Part shown: positions 15,001-36,240 of the stretch, one piece after another
Position numbering within the stretch: position 1 is the stretch's first letter
How the letters are laid out: each line of letters starts with the position of its first letter
Origin: Branchiostoma lanceolatum
Lineage: Eukaryota > Chordata > Leptocardii > Amphioxiformes > Branchiostomatidae
Direction: 5' to 3'
Assembly (NCBI RefSeq): GCF_035083965.1
Contig: NC_089724.1
Span: forward strand, 24,810,974-24,874,973
DNA: 64,000 nt
Notes under the pieces: model-generated
What the model was told of the DNA's origin: nothing
What the model saw: the letters and a program-made list of their open reading frames with translations, nothing else
Database searches by the model: none
Made by a program: the position numbers and the translations under genes

Positions 15001-16171
15001 AGTCGTTTCTTACATACGCGTCTGTATACATCACCCATCGCAGCTCAATGGATATAGCTGGCTGAAGCAAAGCTGCAATTGCACTACTAGCTACTTGCAA
15101 AAGCATCATTCTTTAAGACAAAAGGAGAATCTGTTAACAAACCTGCCGACTGAGTCACGCTACGTCCATGTCTCGTTGTAGAGAGCCGCTGTACGATCTC
15201 AGCAGCGATGTTTGGCAGCTCATTAGAAACATCGTTTCTCTGTACACGTTTTGCACGGGTCTGTTTTAATGTGGGTGAGTACCTTCCGACAGACTCACTG
15301 AATGCATTGAAGTTGTCTTCGTTGGCATCAAGCCAAATGGGGAATTTATCTTTGTTGCTTTTCAGACATGTTTCAAACTCCAGTTTAGGCCAGTAGGGCT
15401 TGTTTAGGAATGATGTGCTAACGACAATGACAACAAGCTCTAAGCATGCACTTGATAAGGTCCCAATTATCCTGTCCCTGATGACGTCACCAGGTCTGAT
15501 AGAAACGTCATCATAAAAGATGTCTCTTTCGGCCAAACCCTGTTCTTGTAAGTTGTCGACCAACGGACGAACAAATGAGTCTTTGTCTTCCCCTGCGTGA
15601 ATGACAAATACACGAGGTTCTGGAAAGAAAGAAGGTAAACAAAATCACTTTTGCTGAGCGTTAAAGACGAATTATTATAACAGAAATGTATTTAAGTTTG
15701 AGCTCTGGAGGAGGTATTCACCAACATTTTTTTTTCATCATGAGGCCATACTGATTTGATTGTATGGGGCACATCCTCTGGGCACCCCAAAATGAGAGCG
15801 TGTGTAAAAAAATTAAAAATGGGCAAGACAAAAGTTGCGGATGTCATCCGTATAATCGAGGTTGACCTTAATTAACTATACTGATCATGTTCTAGTTTGC
15901 AAAACTTAGGTCTTATAATATGCACTTCTATAATAACTTCCATATGTCCAAGGATCTGTCAGAACAATACACTTTTCATCATCTACCACTAAGTCTAAGG
16001 TATCATAGCTTTTGCTAATATTATTCATACAAAGAAAAAGTCAGACATAATCTCAGATTTCTACCGCATAACTGCCTACACATTACTTAAGATATGATAT
16101 GGTAATCAATTCAACAATCTAGGCTTTCAAAAAAATTGTATACTATTACCTTGTCGTTCACTCTCTGCCAT
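1..16171 (-). CDS. TIR-Death-TRADD-N-like-DED-NB-ARC-TPR innate immune receptor (5' complete, 3' runs off the window)
   Basis: Predicted cytosolic NB-ARC (STAND ATPase) receptor. Coding exons in transcript order: 16171-16150, 15619-15143, 14843-14764, 14443-14197, 13886-13827, 13497-13366, 12502-12008, 11640-11504, 11184-11085, 10735-10647, 9744-9637, 8879-8778, 8646-8520, 8411-8305, 7490-7306, 6958-6859, 6510-6305, 5737-5614, 5184-5042, 4545-4386, 3783-3609, 3251-3175, 2838-2667, 1575-1409, 621-497, 224-(1). All phases join without a stop for more than 1,305 residues. The start MAESERQ follows a leader exon splice and is the first ATG in frame with the TIR. By analogy with NLR/APAF1 proteins, the TPR tail senses, NB-ARC switches, and the N-terminal domains signal. 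Donors at 1409 and 5614 were chosen over nearby alternatives because only they keep the frame. The last exon is open to the window edge, so the C-terminus is unknown. Architecture is well supported; ligand and pathway are not visible. Confidence 0.85.
820..1025. mobile_element. TAGCC-end MITE with exact 9-bp target duplication
   Basis: Terminal inverted repeats start TAGCCT and contain GCAGACTTCC near each end. The element is flanked by GCGCTCATG at 811-819 and again at 1026-1034. The interior is GC-rich with a poly-G run (about 860-883). It has no coding capacity and sits in a receptor intron. A second copy of this family lies at 36960-37141. Confidence 0.85.
1040..1200. repeat. Foldback element adjoining the first MITE
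   Basis: GTTTGTATCCCCC near 1045 is repeated inverted as GGGGGATACAAAC near 1178, giving a hairpin of about 150 bp. It directly follows the MITE target duplication. No coding frame of note. Confidence 0.55.
1638..1725. repeat. Half copy of the ATACAACA-GGGTATTCCG repeat
   Basis: This resembles one arm of the palindromic repeat at 47289-47418, sharing GGGTATTCCGTATCA and CCAGCCC. It lies in a receptor intron. Confidence 0.5.
2148..2242. mobile_element. Near-perfect palindromic TAGCC-end element
   Basis: Two arms of about 45 bp pair almost completely around a tiny loop (CTCGCTAGGGTAGCGAG). Flanks TACATTGAT (2139-2147) and TACATTGAC (2243-2251) match at 8 of 9 positions, which looks like an aged 9-bp target duplication. 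A diverged relative is at 19329-19440. Confidence 0.8.
3975..4310. repeat. Dispersed repeat carrying GTTAGACATCCAGG and GACAGTATCCGCTGTC
   Basis: The segment shares GATGAAGGTTAGACATCCAGG-like sequence and a following GTCAGACGTTTCAGAC block with 42705-42830 and, more weakly, with 9365-9500. An open frame on the minus strand here (residues ending ERQRILSETSDCF) is repeat sequence, not a receptor exon, because the exons on either side splice across it in frame. Possibly terminal sequence of the Penelope-like element at 4560-4990. Confidence 0.5.
4560..4990 (+). pseudogene. Penelope-like retroelement fragment (GIY-YIG endonuclease end)
   Basis: In two plus frames the translation shows CDVVYRIQCQGT, then CEKFYIGDTF, then FTRGIKEAIYIRALQQSLN and GRYKLPGTFDQLLTSRM. 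Spaced Cys residues, a YIG core, and KEA-x-YIR-x-LQ-x-x-LN-x-x-x-GRY-x-LP are the C-terminal GIY-YIG hallmarks of Penelope-like elements. It is frameshifted and 5'-truncated, and inserted antisense in a receptor intron. Confidence 0.7.
7606..7835. repeat. AT-rich minisatellite with GGGTCGCTATCTCATT units
   Basis: About four imperfect units of 60-70 bp alternate GGGTCGCTAT with TCATTnATTCACTA and a short AGAATCC stretch. Located in a receptor intron between the sensor-1 exon and the Walker B exon. Confidence 0.6.
9262..9300. repeat. (AAAT)n microsatellite
   Basis: About eight tetranucleotide AAAT units in a receptor intron. Immediately right of the 9365-9500 diverged repeat region. Confidence 0.8.
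10052..10580. mobile_element. Tc1/mariner-type MITE with CTTAAAGGAGTCCTAAA ends
   Basis: CTTAAAGGAGTCCTAAA at the left and its inverse TTTAGGACTCCTTTAAG at the right flank about 530 bp. Flanking TA on both sides fits a TA target duplication. A short plus ORF inside shows no recognisable domain. Confidence 0.65.
10647..11640 (-). other. Death effector domain (DED)-like region over three exons (residues about 526-613)
   Basis: Exons 11640-11504, 11184-11085 and 10735-10647 encode a six-helix death-fold. Helix 1 is LHRLVFKISQEL, helix 2 TDEDVQTVKDKI, a mid-helix YENLIDLTDIIKQLEADDLL, and a last helix DKVTNTLKLFEGVENFD. The order and the D-x-[LI]-x-x-L-E-x-x-x-L-L element resemble DEDs of caspase-8/FADD. 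It would recruit DED partners. A divergent CARD or second Death domain is possible but less likely. Confidence 0.65.
12008..12502 (-). other. TRADD-N-like domain exon with basic coiled segment (residues about 340-504)
   Basis: The first half is acidic/proline-rich then strongly basic and probably helical (ELKDQKIKRLKKRTEAHLK). The second half reads EDGCVLLYLTFDLISYLYEF, then WEDYTSGALSG, then DEMRAVVGQDVFVRVIILKRDY. The order hydrophobic strand, helix with W-x-x-Y-x-S-G-x-L, strand, then DYxxWxxYL matches the TRADD-like N-terminal domain described in animal NB-ARC/NACHT-TPR proteins. Assignment is from remembered family pattern. The exon is symmetric (phase 1-1). Confidence 0.7.
12816..13056. 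mobile_element. MITE with CCCTTAAGCTGCCAG ends, possibly piggyBac-derived
   Basis: CCCTTAAGCTGCCAG at the left is repeated inverted as CTGGCAGCTTAAGGG at the right. The right end is followed by TTAA, as for piggyBac; the left TTAA is displaced by two A's. No coding frame. It lies in the intron before the TRADD-N-like exon. Confidence 0.55.
14197..14443 (-). other. Death domain exon (residues about 194-275)
   Basis: The translation has the six-helix Death-domain pattern: RWKEIGRRLGLSETDISAI, then CRKVLDKWRQMYGKDATVDVL, then a final helix ERRDIVDLLEG. The W-x-x-[IL]-G-x-x-L-G-L core and the KWR...L-x-x-A segment are the family signature. It would assemble homotypically with other Death domains. 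The preceding 80-nt exon (14764-14843) plus this one form a unit with phase-1 introns at both outer ends. Confidence 0.85.
15143..15619 (-). other. TIR domain exon (residues about 8-166)
   Basis: One symmetric phase 1-1 exon encodes a whole TIR domain. Visible features are the first strand RVFVIHAGEDKDSFV, a BB-loop-like DVSIRPGD, hydrophobic strand LELVVIVVSTSF, and the alpha-C motif YWPKLEFE. In catalytic TIRs (SARM1, plant TIRs) the NAD-cleaving glutamate lies four residues after a conserved tryptophan. Here Trp84 is followed by Glu88 in that position. The domain therefore has the residue expected for NADase activity, although it could equally be a scaffold TIR. Confidence 0.85.
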
Positions 16172-16254
16172 GTTGATCCTAATTTTTCAGCATTCTTGAT
16201 AGATGCGGATAGCTGTGCTTCAATGCCTCTCAAAGAAACGCGAAAGCGTGTGGT

Positions 16255-17466
16255 CCTGTGGTAAATAGACAAAGGTAAATAGCCTTTTTTAAAGCCGCAC
16301 GGTGTTTTCCACTGTGTCTAGGTTACGATATTGGAAGGCGGGGCCCAACCCTCTCCTTCCACCACCTTTTACCTCCCCAACCGAAGTCAGGTTCCCATTT
16401 TTATACCTGGGTGGAGTGATGAAAGTGTTGTGCCGGCATAATTTGGTATGAAATCAATTAATGTGATACCTCATGCACGTTCAAAATCTAAAGTTTCAAA
16501 TTTTTTAAGGGTTTCTCAATGCACAATTACACACGCACGCACTCAAACACGCAATATTGCACCAAGCGTACGCGCAGGCGAAACGCACAAGTATATGACT
16601 TGTAATGTTCCCTGAAACCGGCAGGAGGCCCTGTGTATTCGTGACAGACGGATATTACTGTCTACCTGTGGACTAAACTAGACAATACCCTTCCCGAACT
16701 AACGGTACATTTGGAATTCCACCACCTCAGATTAGGGGTATCACCACAATCCCCGGAACGCCAAATCCAGTGGACACGGTGCGGTTGAAAACTCATACAT
16801 GCATGCCAACCGATATGTAGGGTGCAGTATTTCCGGCAACAATTACCCCGCCTTAACTGGCATTAACATACACCTGAAGGTGATCTGTCAAGCGGTGCCA
16901 CAAAACAAAGACAGCCGTCGGCTTTACAGTAATTAAAGTAGTTTTGAGACCGTCTGAAGCAGGAGCTATGGTCATAATCTACACAAACTTAGGTCTCAAA
17001 CTGGTTCCAAGGACAAGTTGGCTTCATTTTCCCATGCTCTGAAGCTAAATCCTTTGTTAGTTTATCGCTGTTGTTATTTTTGGCTGTGTTCCAAGTTTCG
17101 GTCGTAACCGACAGGACGTAATAGGGGGTCGTAATATGCGCCGTTCAAAGTACATTTCGTTACCTTTACGAGCTCATCAATGTATCTAGATAGCTGGTGA
17201 CCACATCAAGCTTGGAAAGACAGTTGGTATACACGGGCATTGCGTTGTGGGACAAAGGTCTTCCCGGATCTTGCAAATGTTTATATTTAAGGTTCACATT
17301 AGTGTTTACAGGTTATAGGGGCTGACAAAGGCTACAGCACGTAGCACTGTGTTGTCTTGAAAATCAGTCACATTTCCTCAGTTTAGAGCCTGATGCCTAA
17401 CGTAAGGGTAACGCTCTAGTAAAAGTGAAAGGCGCACTGAAGGAGCCCATTCAACCGCCACTTACC
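16255..17466 (-). promoter_or_regulatory. Leader intron and 5' UTR exon of the receptor gene
   Basis: A strong minus-strand donor (GACAAG then GTAAGT) ends at 17466, and a matching acceptor (TTTACCACAG) opens the first coding exon at 16255. This implies a non-coding leader exon just right of 17466. The spliced leader has a five-codon upstream ORF (ATG CTG AAA AAT TAG) shortly before the MAESERQ start. The intron holds a SINE fragment at about 16300-16440. The exact transcription start cannot be seen. Confidence 0.5.
16290..16445. repeat. SINE fragment (GTCAGGTTCCC...CCTGGGTGGAGTGA family)
   Basis: Shares the block GAAGTCAGGTTCCCATTTTTATACCTGGGTGGAGTGATGAAAG-like (about 40 nt, imperfect) with the better preserved copy at 40245-40440. 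Lies in the receptor leader intron. Confidence 0.5.
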
Positions 17467-17469
17467 TTG

Positions 17470-18920
17470 TCACACCTCCTTTCTATTGTGACGCCGTCTG
17501 AACAGTAGCCAATGACAGGTGAGTGTGACTAATTACTTTGGACGTTTTAGGTCAGCTTCGGTGCAAAATTTGAAACACCTCCAACAATATGAATGGTGGG
17601 CGTCCATGGCACACCGGACATGCCAGCCAAGACCTTCTGGCAACCTGTAAGGTTTGACCCAAAGCCCCCCCAAGGTCTGGGCACAGACTGAAGGACGACG
17701 GGAATGTTTATTGGGCGACGTCGGACTACAAGGTCAACATTTTTGGCGACGCCTCATGCATTGGGCCCTTATGTGTAGTTATACGGCTGGCGCCCAGTTG
17801 GAAGTGCTTATAAGCTGATTTTAATACAATGGAGGATTAAAATACATGTACTCAGACTTAGACCTCACAGCACAAGTACTTTCATACTGAATCCAATGAG
17901 GTATTATGTATGTCAATTAGCAACAACAGAAAGTCAGTTTATTATGTTTATCTATACCCTACCAGTCCATGTAAGAGCTACCTTTCCCTTTCTTATTTTT
18001 GGCCACATTTTATGGTTTATGAAAATTATGTCAATGTCCTCTACCGTAATACATCTTCATCTAATACTTATACAGAGCTTTTGGCATGTTTTGGAAAGGT
18101 CTACTTGAATCATGAGTCACCTAATTTTCTTAACCTTCTCCCTGCTGCCCAACATATCTGGCCATTACAATTCCCTCAATTACCATAAATAACAATAGCT
18201 TCATTCCTGTGATATGCATAATAAATACAGGGGAAGAAGGAAAAAATACACAACTCAAGATGAGTGTGAATACCATAGCAAAGTCCTATTATTATATCAA
18301 CAATGTCATTAACCAACATATCAGTCCATATCTGTGTTTATTCCAGATATCCCTGATGTTTTTGTGTGTCACATGTTATAACAATACACATTATGCATTT
18401 TATATCATGTATAATACAGACTTATATACATGTAGTGTTTATGAATATGCCTTCAATGTATCTATACCACCATGAAAAGTTGGCAACCTTTTTCATAGTT
18501 TTCTCCCCATGCAAAGTCTTTACATATATGTTACAGTATACTTAAATAACTATCTGCAATGCAATGCAATGTAACGTTATCCTAACTTCAGTAGTTTAAC
18601 CCAAAATATGTTCGAAATGTTACAGACAGCTTTGTCCTATACAGTATTCTCCAAGCAGATGCAAGGTTCTAGTTCAGTCTTTTACATGTACATGTTTTTT
18701 TTTGAGACATTAAGTCCACACACATCTGTCTAGTCGTGCACCTTTTAAACTCTTCAGCCGGTGAAGAGTTGTTCAACTACTAGGGCAATGTACTAAATGT
18801 CACAAAAACTTCATAAACGCTGAGACTGAGTTTGGTGATCCTTACATCTGTTTGGAGATTACTGCGTGCAGGTCTGTTCAAAGTACATGTAGTGTTGAAA
18901 AAAAAAAGCGTAGCACATAG
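17470..18920. other. Spacer between the receptor leader and SNAP47
   Basis: No gene seen. The right half (about 18300-18920) is probably SNAP47 3' UTR, with a minus-strand AATAAA at 18337-18342, about 580 nt past the stop. Short plus-strand open frames near 17900-18470 are AT-rich and lack domain or splice support. Confidence 0.45.
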
Positions 18921-18923
18921 TAA

Positions 18924-20673
18924 TTACATTAACTTCTTCATTCTTTTCGAATCTTTGTTCACCCTACCAGTGGTTTTGTCCACTTCATCACCAAGAGACT
19001 CTATCTTCTCCCTCTGTAAGTCTATCTGAGTCTGTGTTTCCATGGCCAGAAGTTTAAGACTGGACAGTACATTGGTGATCTCTTTGGCTTCAGCCTCAGA
19101 AACCACACTCTCCTCTGATTGGACAGTTCTCTGGTCCTGGCTCTCTGTGATTGGTCTAGATATAGTCACATGTTCCTTCTCTAGAATGCTGGAGAGGGGA
19201 AGGTCATCTGTGTTTGTGACTGAAAGAAAAGAAGCACCAGACTGTCAGATCTCAGTTTGTTATTGCCGAGACATCTTCAATCATTTCATTCTGGAAATAA
19301 CTTTTTTACCATTTTCATAACTGTAATGTAGCCTGGGTGCCATCCTATTACTACCGGGGCTCCTACACTCGCTACCGTAAAAAAATAGGGTAGTGAGTGT
19401 AGGAGCCCAGGTAGTAATATTTAGGATGGCACCCATGCTAGATATGATAGAAATGAAAGTCACAAGGTGGCTTTGAACTTGCTACCCACTTCCAAATACA
19501 CTGTTAACTCTCAATCCCAAGGCAATAGGATAACATTTTATGGTTATAACACTTACAGTTTAAAGTTATGATATTTGTCACCCTTTAGGACGATTTTACA
19601 GCACCATGCATTTCTGTAGACCAAATGTATAGTAAAATGGCTTATAAAAGAACTCCATTGGAAAATTTGTACGTCTAGTCATGTTACATGTGTTGTTTAC
19701 CTGTTGCTGTAGGTGTCCGTGCAGCAGCTTTGTGTGTCCCTTCCCACGTGACAAGCTCATCTGGCTCTTCATACTCAATCTTTGGACCAATCACGTGATC
19801 CAAGGCTTGCAGGATGAGGGGCATTTTAGCAGACGAGAGGTGAAACACCACGTCTGGTTGGCCGATCATGTTTTTTCTAACGGTTGCCCTCCAGGGCGAT
19901 GATGCGACAATGGAAGAAATTTCTCTTAAACTATAAGACTGAAGAAGCTTCATCTTAGAGTCTTTTATGTCCAGAGTTTCTTTTGACACAGTTAGGGAGC
20001 CCGGCATGTAGTGATCTTTCTCCTTCTTTGCATACAGAACGTTATACTCAACAAAAGTAGCTTTCCATTCGAACTCCGTGTCTTGGGCAAACTTCCGCAA
20101 CTTTCTCCCGGGCGCCTTCCATCGTCCCATCCAGGACTCCAGTCCGCTGATGACCGTTTCTGCTACGTCAAGGTCCTGATTGATGTCGCCCACGGTCCGG
20201 TAGACGTCGTCAAGCTGCTCGCCTTGGAGCAGAAGCTCGTCCGCCGCCGCGCCCAGAGTGTCGTAAGAGTCGTACATGAGACTGAGCATCTCCTGCCCGA
20301 GTTTGGACGTCACTTCGCCACTCTGTGCGATTTCCTTACTGTGCGATCTCTTGATCGGGATGAGCCTCTCTCTCCAGAAGTGCTCGAGGGTTTTGTAGAC
20401 GGACATTGGATTCGCGAGGGAGGAGAACCAGTGTATTTCATCTGGTGTTGTTATGGTGACGGCGCTGAAGACGAGCATTGACGTACGCCGCTTTACCGCG
20501 GTGATGTCCTCGAAATGGATGGTGACGACAGTGTTTGAGGTGTCGTCATGGAAAACGATAGCCTCGGCGGTGACTGTTAACGTTCCGTTATAGACCCACT
20601 TCCGCAAGGAGTCCTGGTAGTAGGACGCCTTCCAGTCGTAGATGGGGTAAGGGCGGAAGACTACAGACGCCAT
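18924..20673 (-). CDS. SNAP47: SNAP47-like SNARE protein (synaptosomal-associated protein 47)
   Basis: Two coding exons, 20673-19701 and 19219-18924, join at phase 1 to give 422 residues (human SNAP47 is somewhat longer). The N-terminal part is a PH-like fold (TLTVTAEAIVFHDDTSNTV, HFEDITAVKRRTSMLVFSAV). A first Qb-type SNARE heptad region follows (LMYDSYDTLGAAADELLLQ ... LDDVYRTVGDINQDLDVAE). A second PH-like segment then ends at DELVTWEG. The C-terminal exon holds the Qc SNARE helix (ITNVLSSLKLLAMETQTQID ... IESLGDEVDKTTGRVNKDSK). Like its family it has no Cys palmitoylation linker and no membrane segment. The start ATG follows CAAAAGCC and is the only one that fits the family N-terminus. 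Role by homology: membrane fusion in secretory and autophagic traffic. Confidence 0.9.
19329..19440. mobile_element. TAGCC-end foldback element in the SNAP47 intron
   Basis: Arms share TAGCCTGGGTGCCATCCTAT and the ACTCGCTA core with the palindrome at 2148-2242. The right arm has small indels and ends CCCATGCTA. No intact target duplication is seen, so it is an older copy. Confidence 0.75.
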
Positions 20674-21549
20674 GGCTTTTGTTGAACTCCCTGGAACAAA
20701 AGGTTAGTTGATAATAGCATCTGGTGACGTGGGAAAAACTTAGTTTATGTTTACCTAACGTTATCCTGTACGATATCAAATTTCAAAATCCATATAACAC
20801 TATATCAATGCTAAATTATACAAATTTGACTCAAAAGGGACTTTTGTCTACTTTCGATTATGATGTCGAAAAGAGGGGTTTAACTGAAATCTCTGACAAG
20901 GAAGCATATAAGAGGGTCTGCATGCCCTTTTTCGTGAAGCGTTACGAGCGATTTTAATTCACCGTTAATCGTTACCGGCCGCCCTGAATTTACCGTTAAG
21001 CGTTATCGGTATATTCATCGTGAAGCGTTATTTGTCATCCTGAATTCAACGTTAAGCGTTATTGAGTAATTCCTCGTTACGCAGGAAAAAGCATTTCAGT
21101 GGGTCAAGATTTCAAAATTTTCTCCAGGGAGCTCACGGCTCTAGCGAAAATATTTCGGTAGGGCGCCCCCAGCCCCCCCCCCCCCCCCCCCACAAAATTT
21201 CAAGCTGAAACACTTCTATTTTTCCCTCTACCAGCAAAGTTTTCTACTCAAAATTCAGGAAATTAAGCGTTTCGTGGTTCAAGATTTTAAAATTTTCCCC
21301 GGGTGCATGCCGGGCCTTCGTCGAAAAATATTCTCAGGAGGGCATCGACCCCCAAAACTCAAGCTGAAACTCATCAGTATTTTTTCACAAACAGAGATAT
21401 CATTAATCTTAACTTACATTACCAGTAATATTTGCCCATCGAAATGCAAGAAATAGCGTTTCAGGGTATCAAGAATTTTCCTCGGGAGCATGTCGCAGCT
21501 CCGGCGAGGTCTGGAGGGCGTGACGCCCCTCAAAAATCAAGCTGAAACT

Positions 21550-21622
21550 TAGCCTGGATGCCAGACCCCCAAACTAAAATATCTATCGTGTGGGTTTTTT
21601 TTGGGGTCTGGCATCCAGGCTA
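21550..21622. mobile_element. TAGCC-end foldback with exact 9-bp target duplication
   Basis: TAGCCTGGATGCCAGACCCC is mirrored by GGGGTCTGGCATCCAGGCTA. GCTGAAACT flanks it at 21541-21549 and 21623-21631. It is inserted inside a satellite unit. A second, left-truncated copy sits at about 21771-21838. Confidence 0.9.
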
Positions 21623-21770
21623 GCTGAAACTCTTCTGTATTTTTTTTTTTCAAGTAGACATGTCATAAAACTTAGCTTACTCTTCAGCAAACTCCCCCCT
21701 CAGAATGCAGGAAATAGCGTTTCAGAGGGTCAAGATTTCAAAATTTTCGTCGCGGCTTCGGCGCTCGCCA

Positions 21771-21838
21771 GACCCCCAAACTAAAATATCTATCGTGTGG
21801 GGTAGATATTTTAGTTTGGGGGTCTGGCATCCAGGCTA
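21771..21838. mobile_element. Left-truncated copy of the same foldback
   Basis: GCCAGACCCCCAAACTAAAA and its inverse pair around a loop, and the right end CATCCAGGCTA is intact. The left terminal ten bases are missing. It is inserted in the next satellite unit. Confidence 0.75.
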
Positions 21839-22088
21839 GCTGATTAACTCTTCTGTATTTTTTTTCAAATAGAGATGTCATAAAACTTAGCTTACTCTTC
21901 AGCAACCCCCCCCCCCCCACAGAATACAGGAAATAGCGTTTCAGAGGGTCAAGATTTCAAAATTTTCGTCACGCCTTCGGCGCTCGTCATCTGGATCATG
22001 AACATTTCGTCCCACCAATACGAAATTTCCTGTCGCCGCTAGATTTAAAGGGTTCGGAGCAGGCGTGCGAGAATGGCATAGCGTAATA

Positions 22089-22215
22089 TAGCCGTGGCGA
22101 CTCTTTAATCGGGTATATTTTGCTGTATGTCTAAAGACTCTTTTACATTACCGTAATGTAAAAGAGTCTTTAGACATACAGCAAAATATACCCGATTAAA
22201 GAGTCGCCACGGCTA
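22089..22215. mobile_element. Near-perfect 127-bp palindrome with 9-bp target duplication
   Basis: Starts TAGCCGTGGCGACTC and ends with the inverse GAGTCGCCACGGCTA; the arms pair over their whole length around ATTACCGTAAT. AGCGTAATA flanks it at 22080-22088 and 22216-22224. Arm identity implies very recent insertion or repeated gene conversion. Confidence 0.9.
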
Positions 22216-22923
22216 AGCGTAATAGGTCTCTTGCCACAAGATCAGGACGACTAGTGGCAAAAAAACGTCGTCTTCAGGGGTATCTCATGCTCTAAAAATG
22301 CTGAATTTACCGTTAAGCGTTATCGGCCGGCCTGAATTTACCGTTAAGCGTTATCGGCTGGCCTGAATTTACCGTTAAGCGTTGCCCGGACCCCCCCATG
22401 CAGACCCTCATATAACGTTACAACATTATAACACGATGTGCTTCATAAGAATCACACGACAAAGAAAGAACAACTTTGAAACTCTAAGAAGTTGGAAAAG
22501 GGGAAACGATTCTACAACGAACCCGTGTATGTACAAGGGAAAACAGCTTATCAAGATGCTGTCCGAGATCTTTTAACGAGAATAGACGAGGAGAGAAACT
22601 GCCAAAGGAAAATACATACCATACACACACCAACAAACGAACCCACGAACTCACCACAACACAGCTGAGCAGTGATGACGTAATTATGATAACATCCAAG
22701 CGATGAATATATAATAGAATAAAACAGTTTTAGCCTAGTGATGGAGAGTTAGGGCACAATTACTGCTGAATTATAATATGTTAAGAATAGGTTTGATTGT
22801 ATCAGACTAATTATTAAGTGTAACTTCAAGTAAAAGTGCCAAATTATTCATATTTTCGCAACCTCTACTTCTCGTTATGATGCGGCTATTTTAACCTTTA
22901 ACCTTAATGAAATTAAAGAAAAG

Positions 22924-22959
22924 TGCGCTTGCGCAATACGCCGTTACATCACTCACGTG
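22924..22959 (+). promoter_or_regulatory. NRF-1-like site and E-box upstream of HSPA9
   Basis: TGCGCTTGCGCA at 22924-22935 is one base from the NRF-1 palindrome, a common regulator of nuclear genes for mitochondrial proteins. CACGTG at 22954-22959 is a canonical E-box. Both lie about 80-120 bp before the HSPA9 start codon. Function is inferred from position and motif only. Confidence 0.4.
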
Positions 22960-23040
22960 GAAGACATTTTGTGCGCAGTGCGAATAGGTCTCTAGACTTT
23001 TCTAGATTTTCTCCGGAGAAAAGAAGGACAGTAAACCAAC

Positions 23041-36240
<13,200 letters not shown>

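Larger units (their letters stand above)
20955..22400. repeat. Tandem repeats of the SNAP47-HSPA9 spacer
   Basis: Two tandem families occupy the spacer. TTTACCGTTAAGCGTTATCGG-like units of about 27 bp occur at 20958-21070 and again at 22305-22385. Between them, about five longer units each contain GAAATAGCGTTTCAGAGGG then TCAAGATTTCAAAATTTTC (near 21090, 21258, 21444, 21707, 21926), 170-260 bp apart, with foldback insertions inflating the spacing. Poly-C runs occur at 21172-21191 and 21906-21918. No gene seen. Confidence 0.65.

Noticed and set aside
17896-18475. Small secreted or membrane proteins on the plus strand
   Set aside because: AT-rich frames in the probable SNAP47 3' UTR; no splice sites, signal peptide or repeat of the frames elsewhere.
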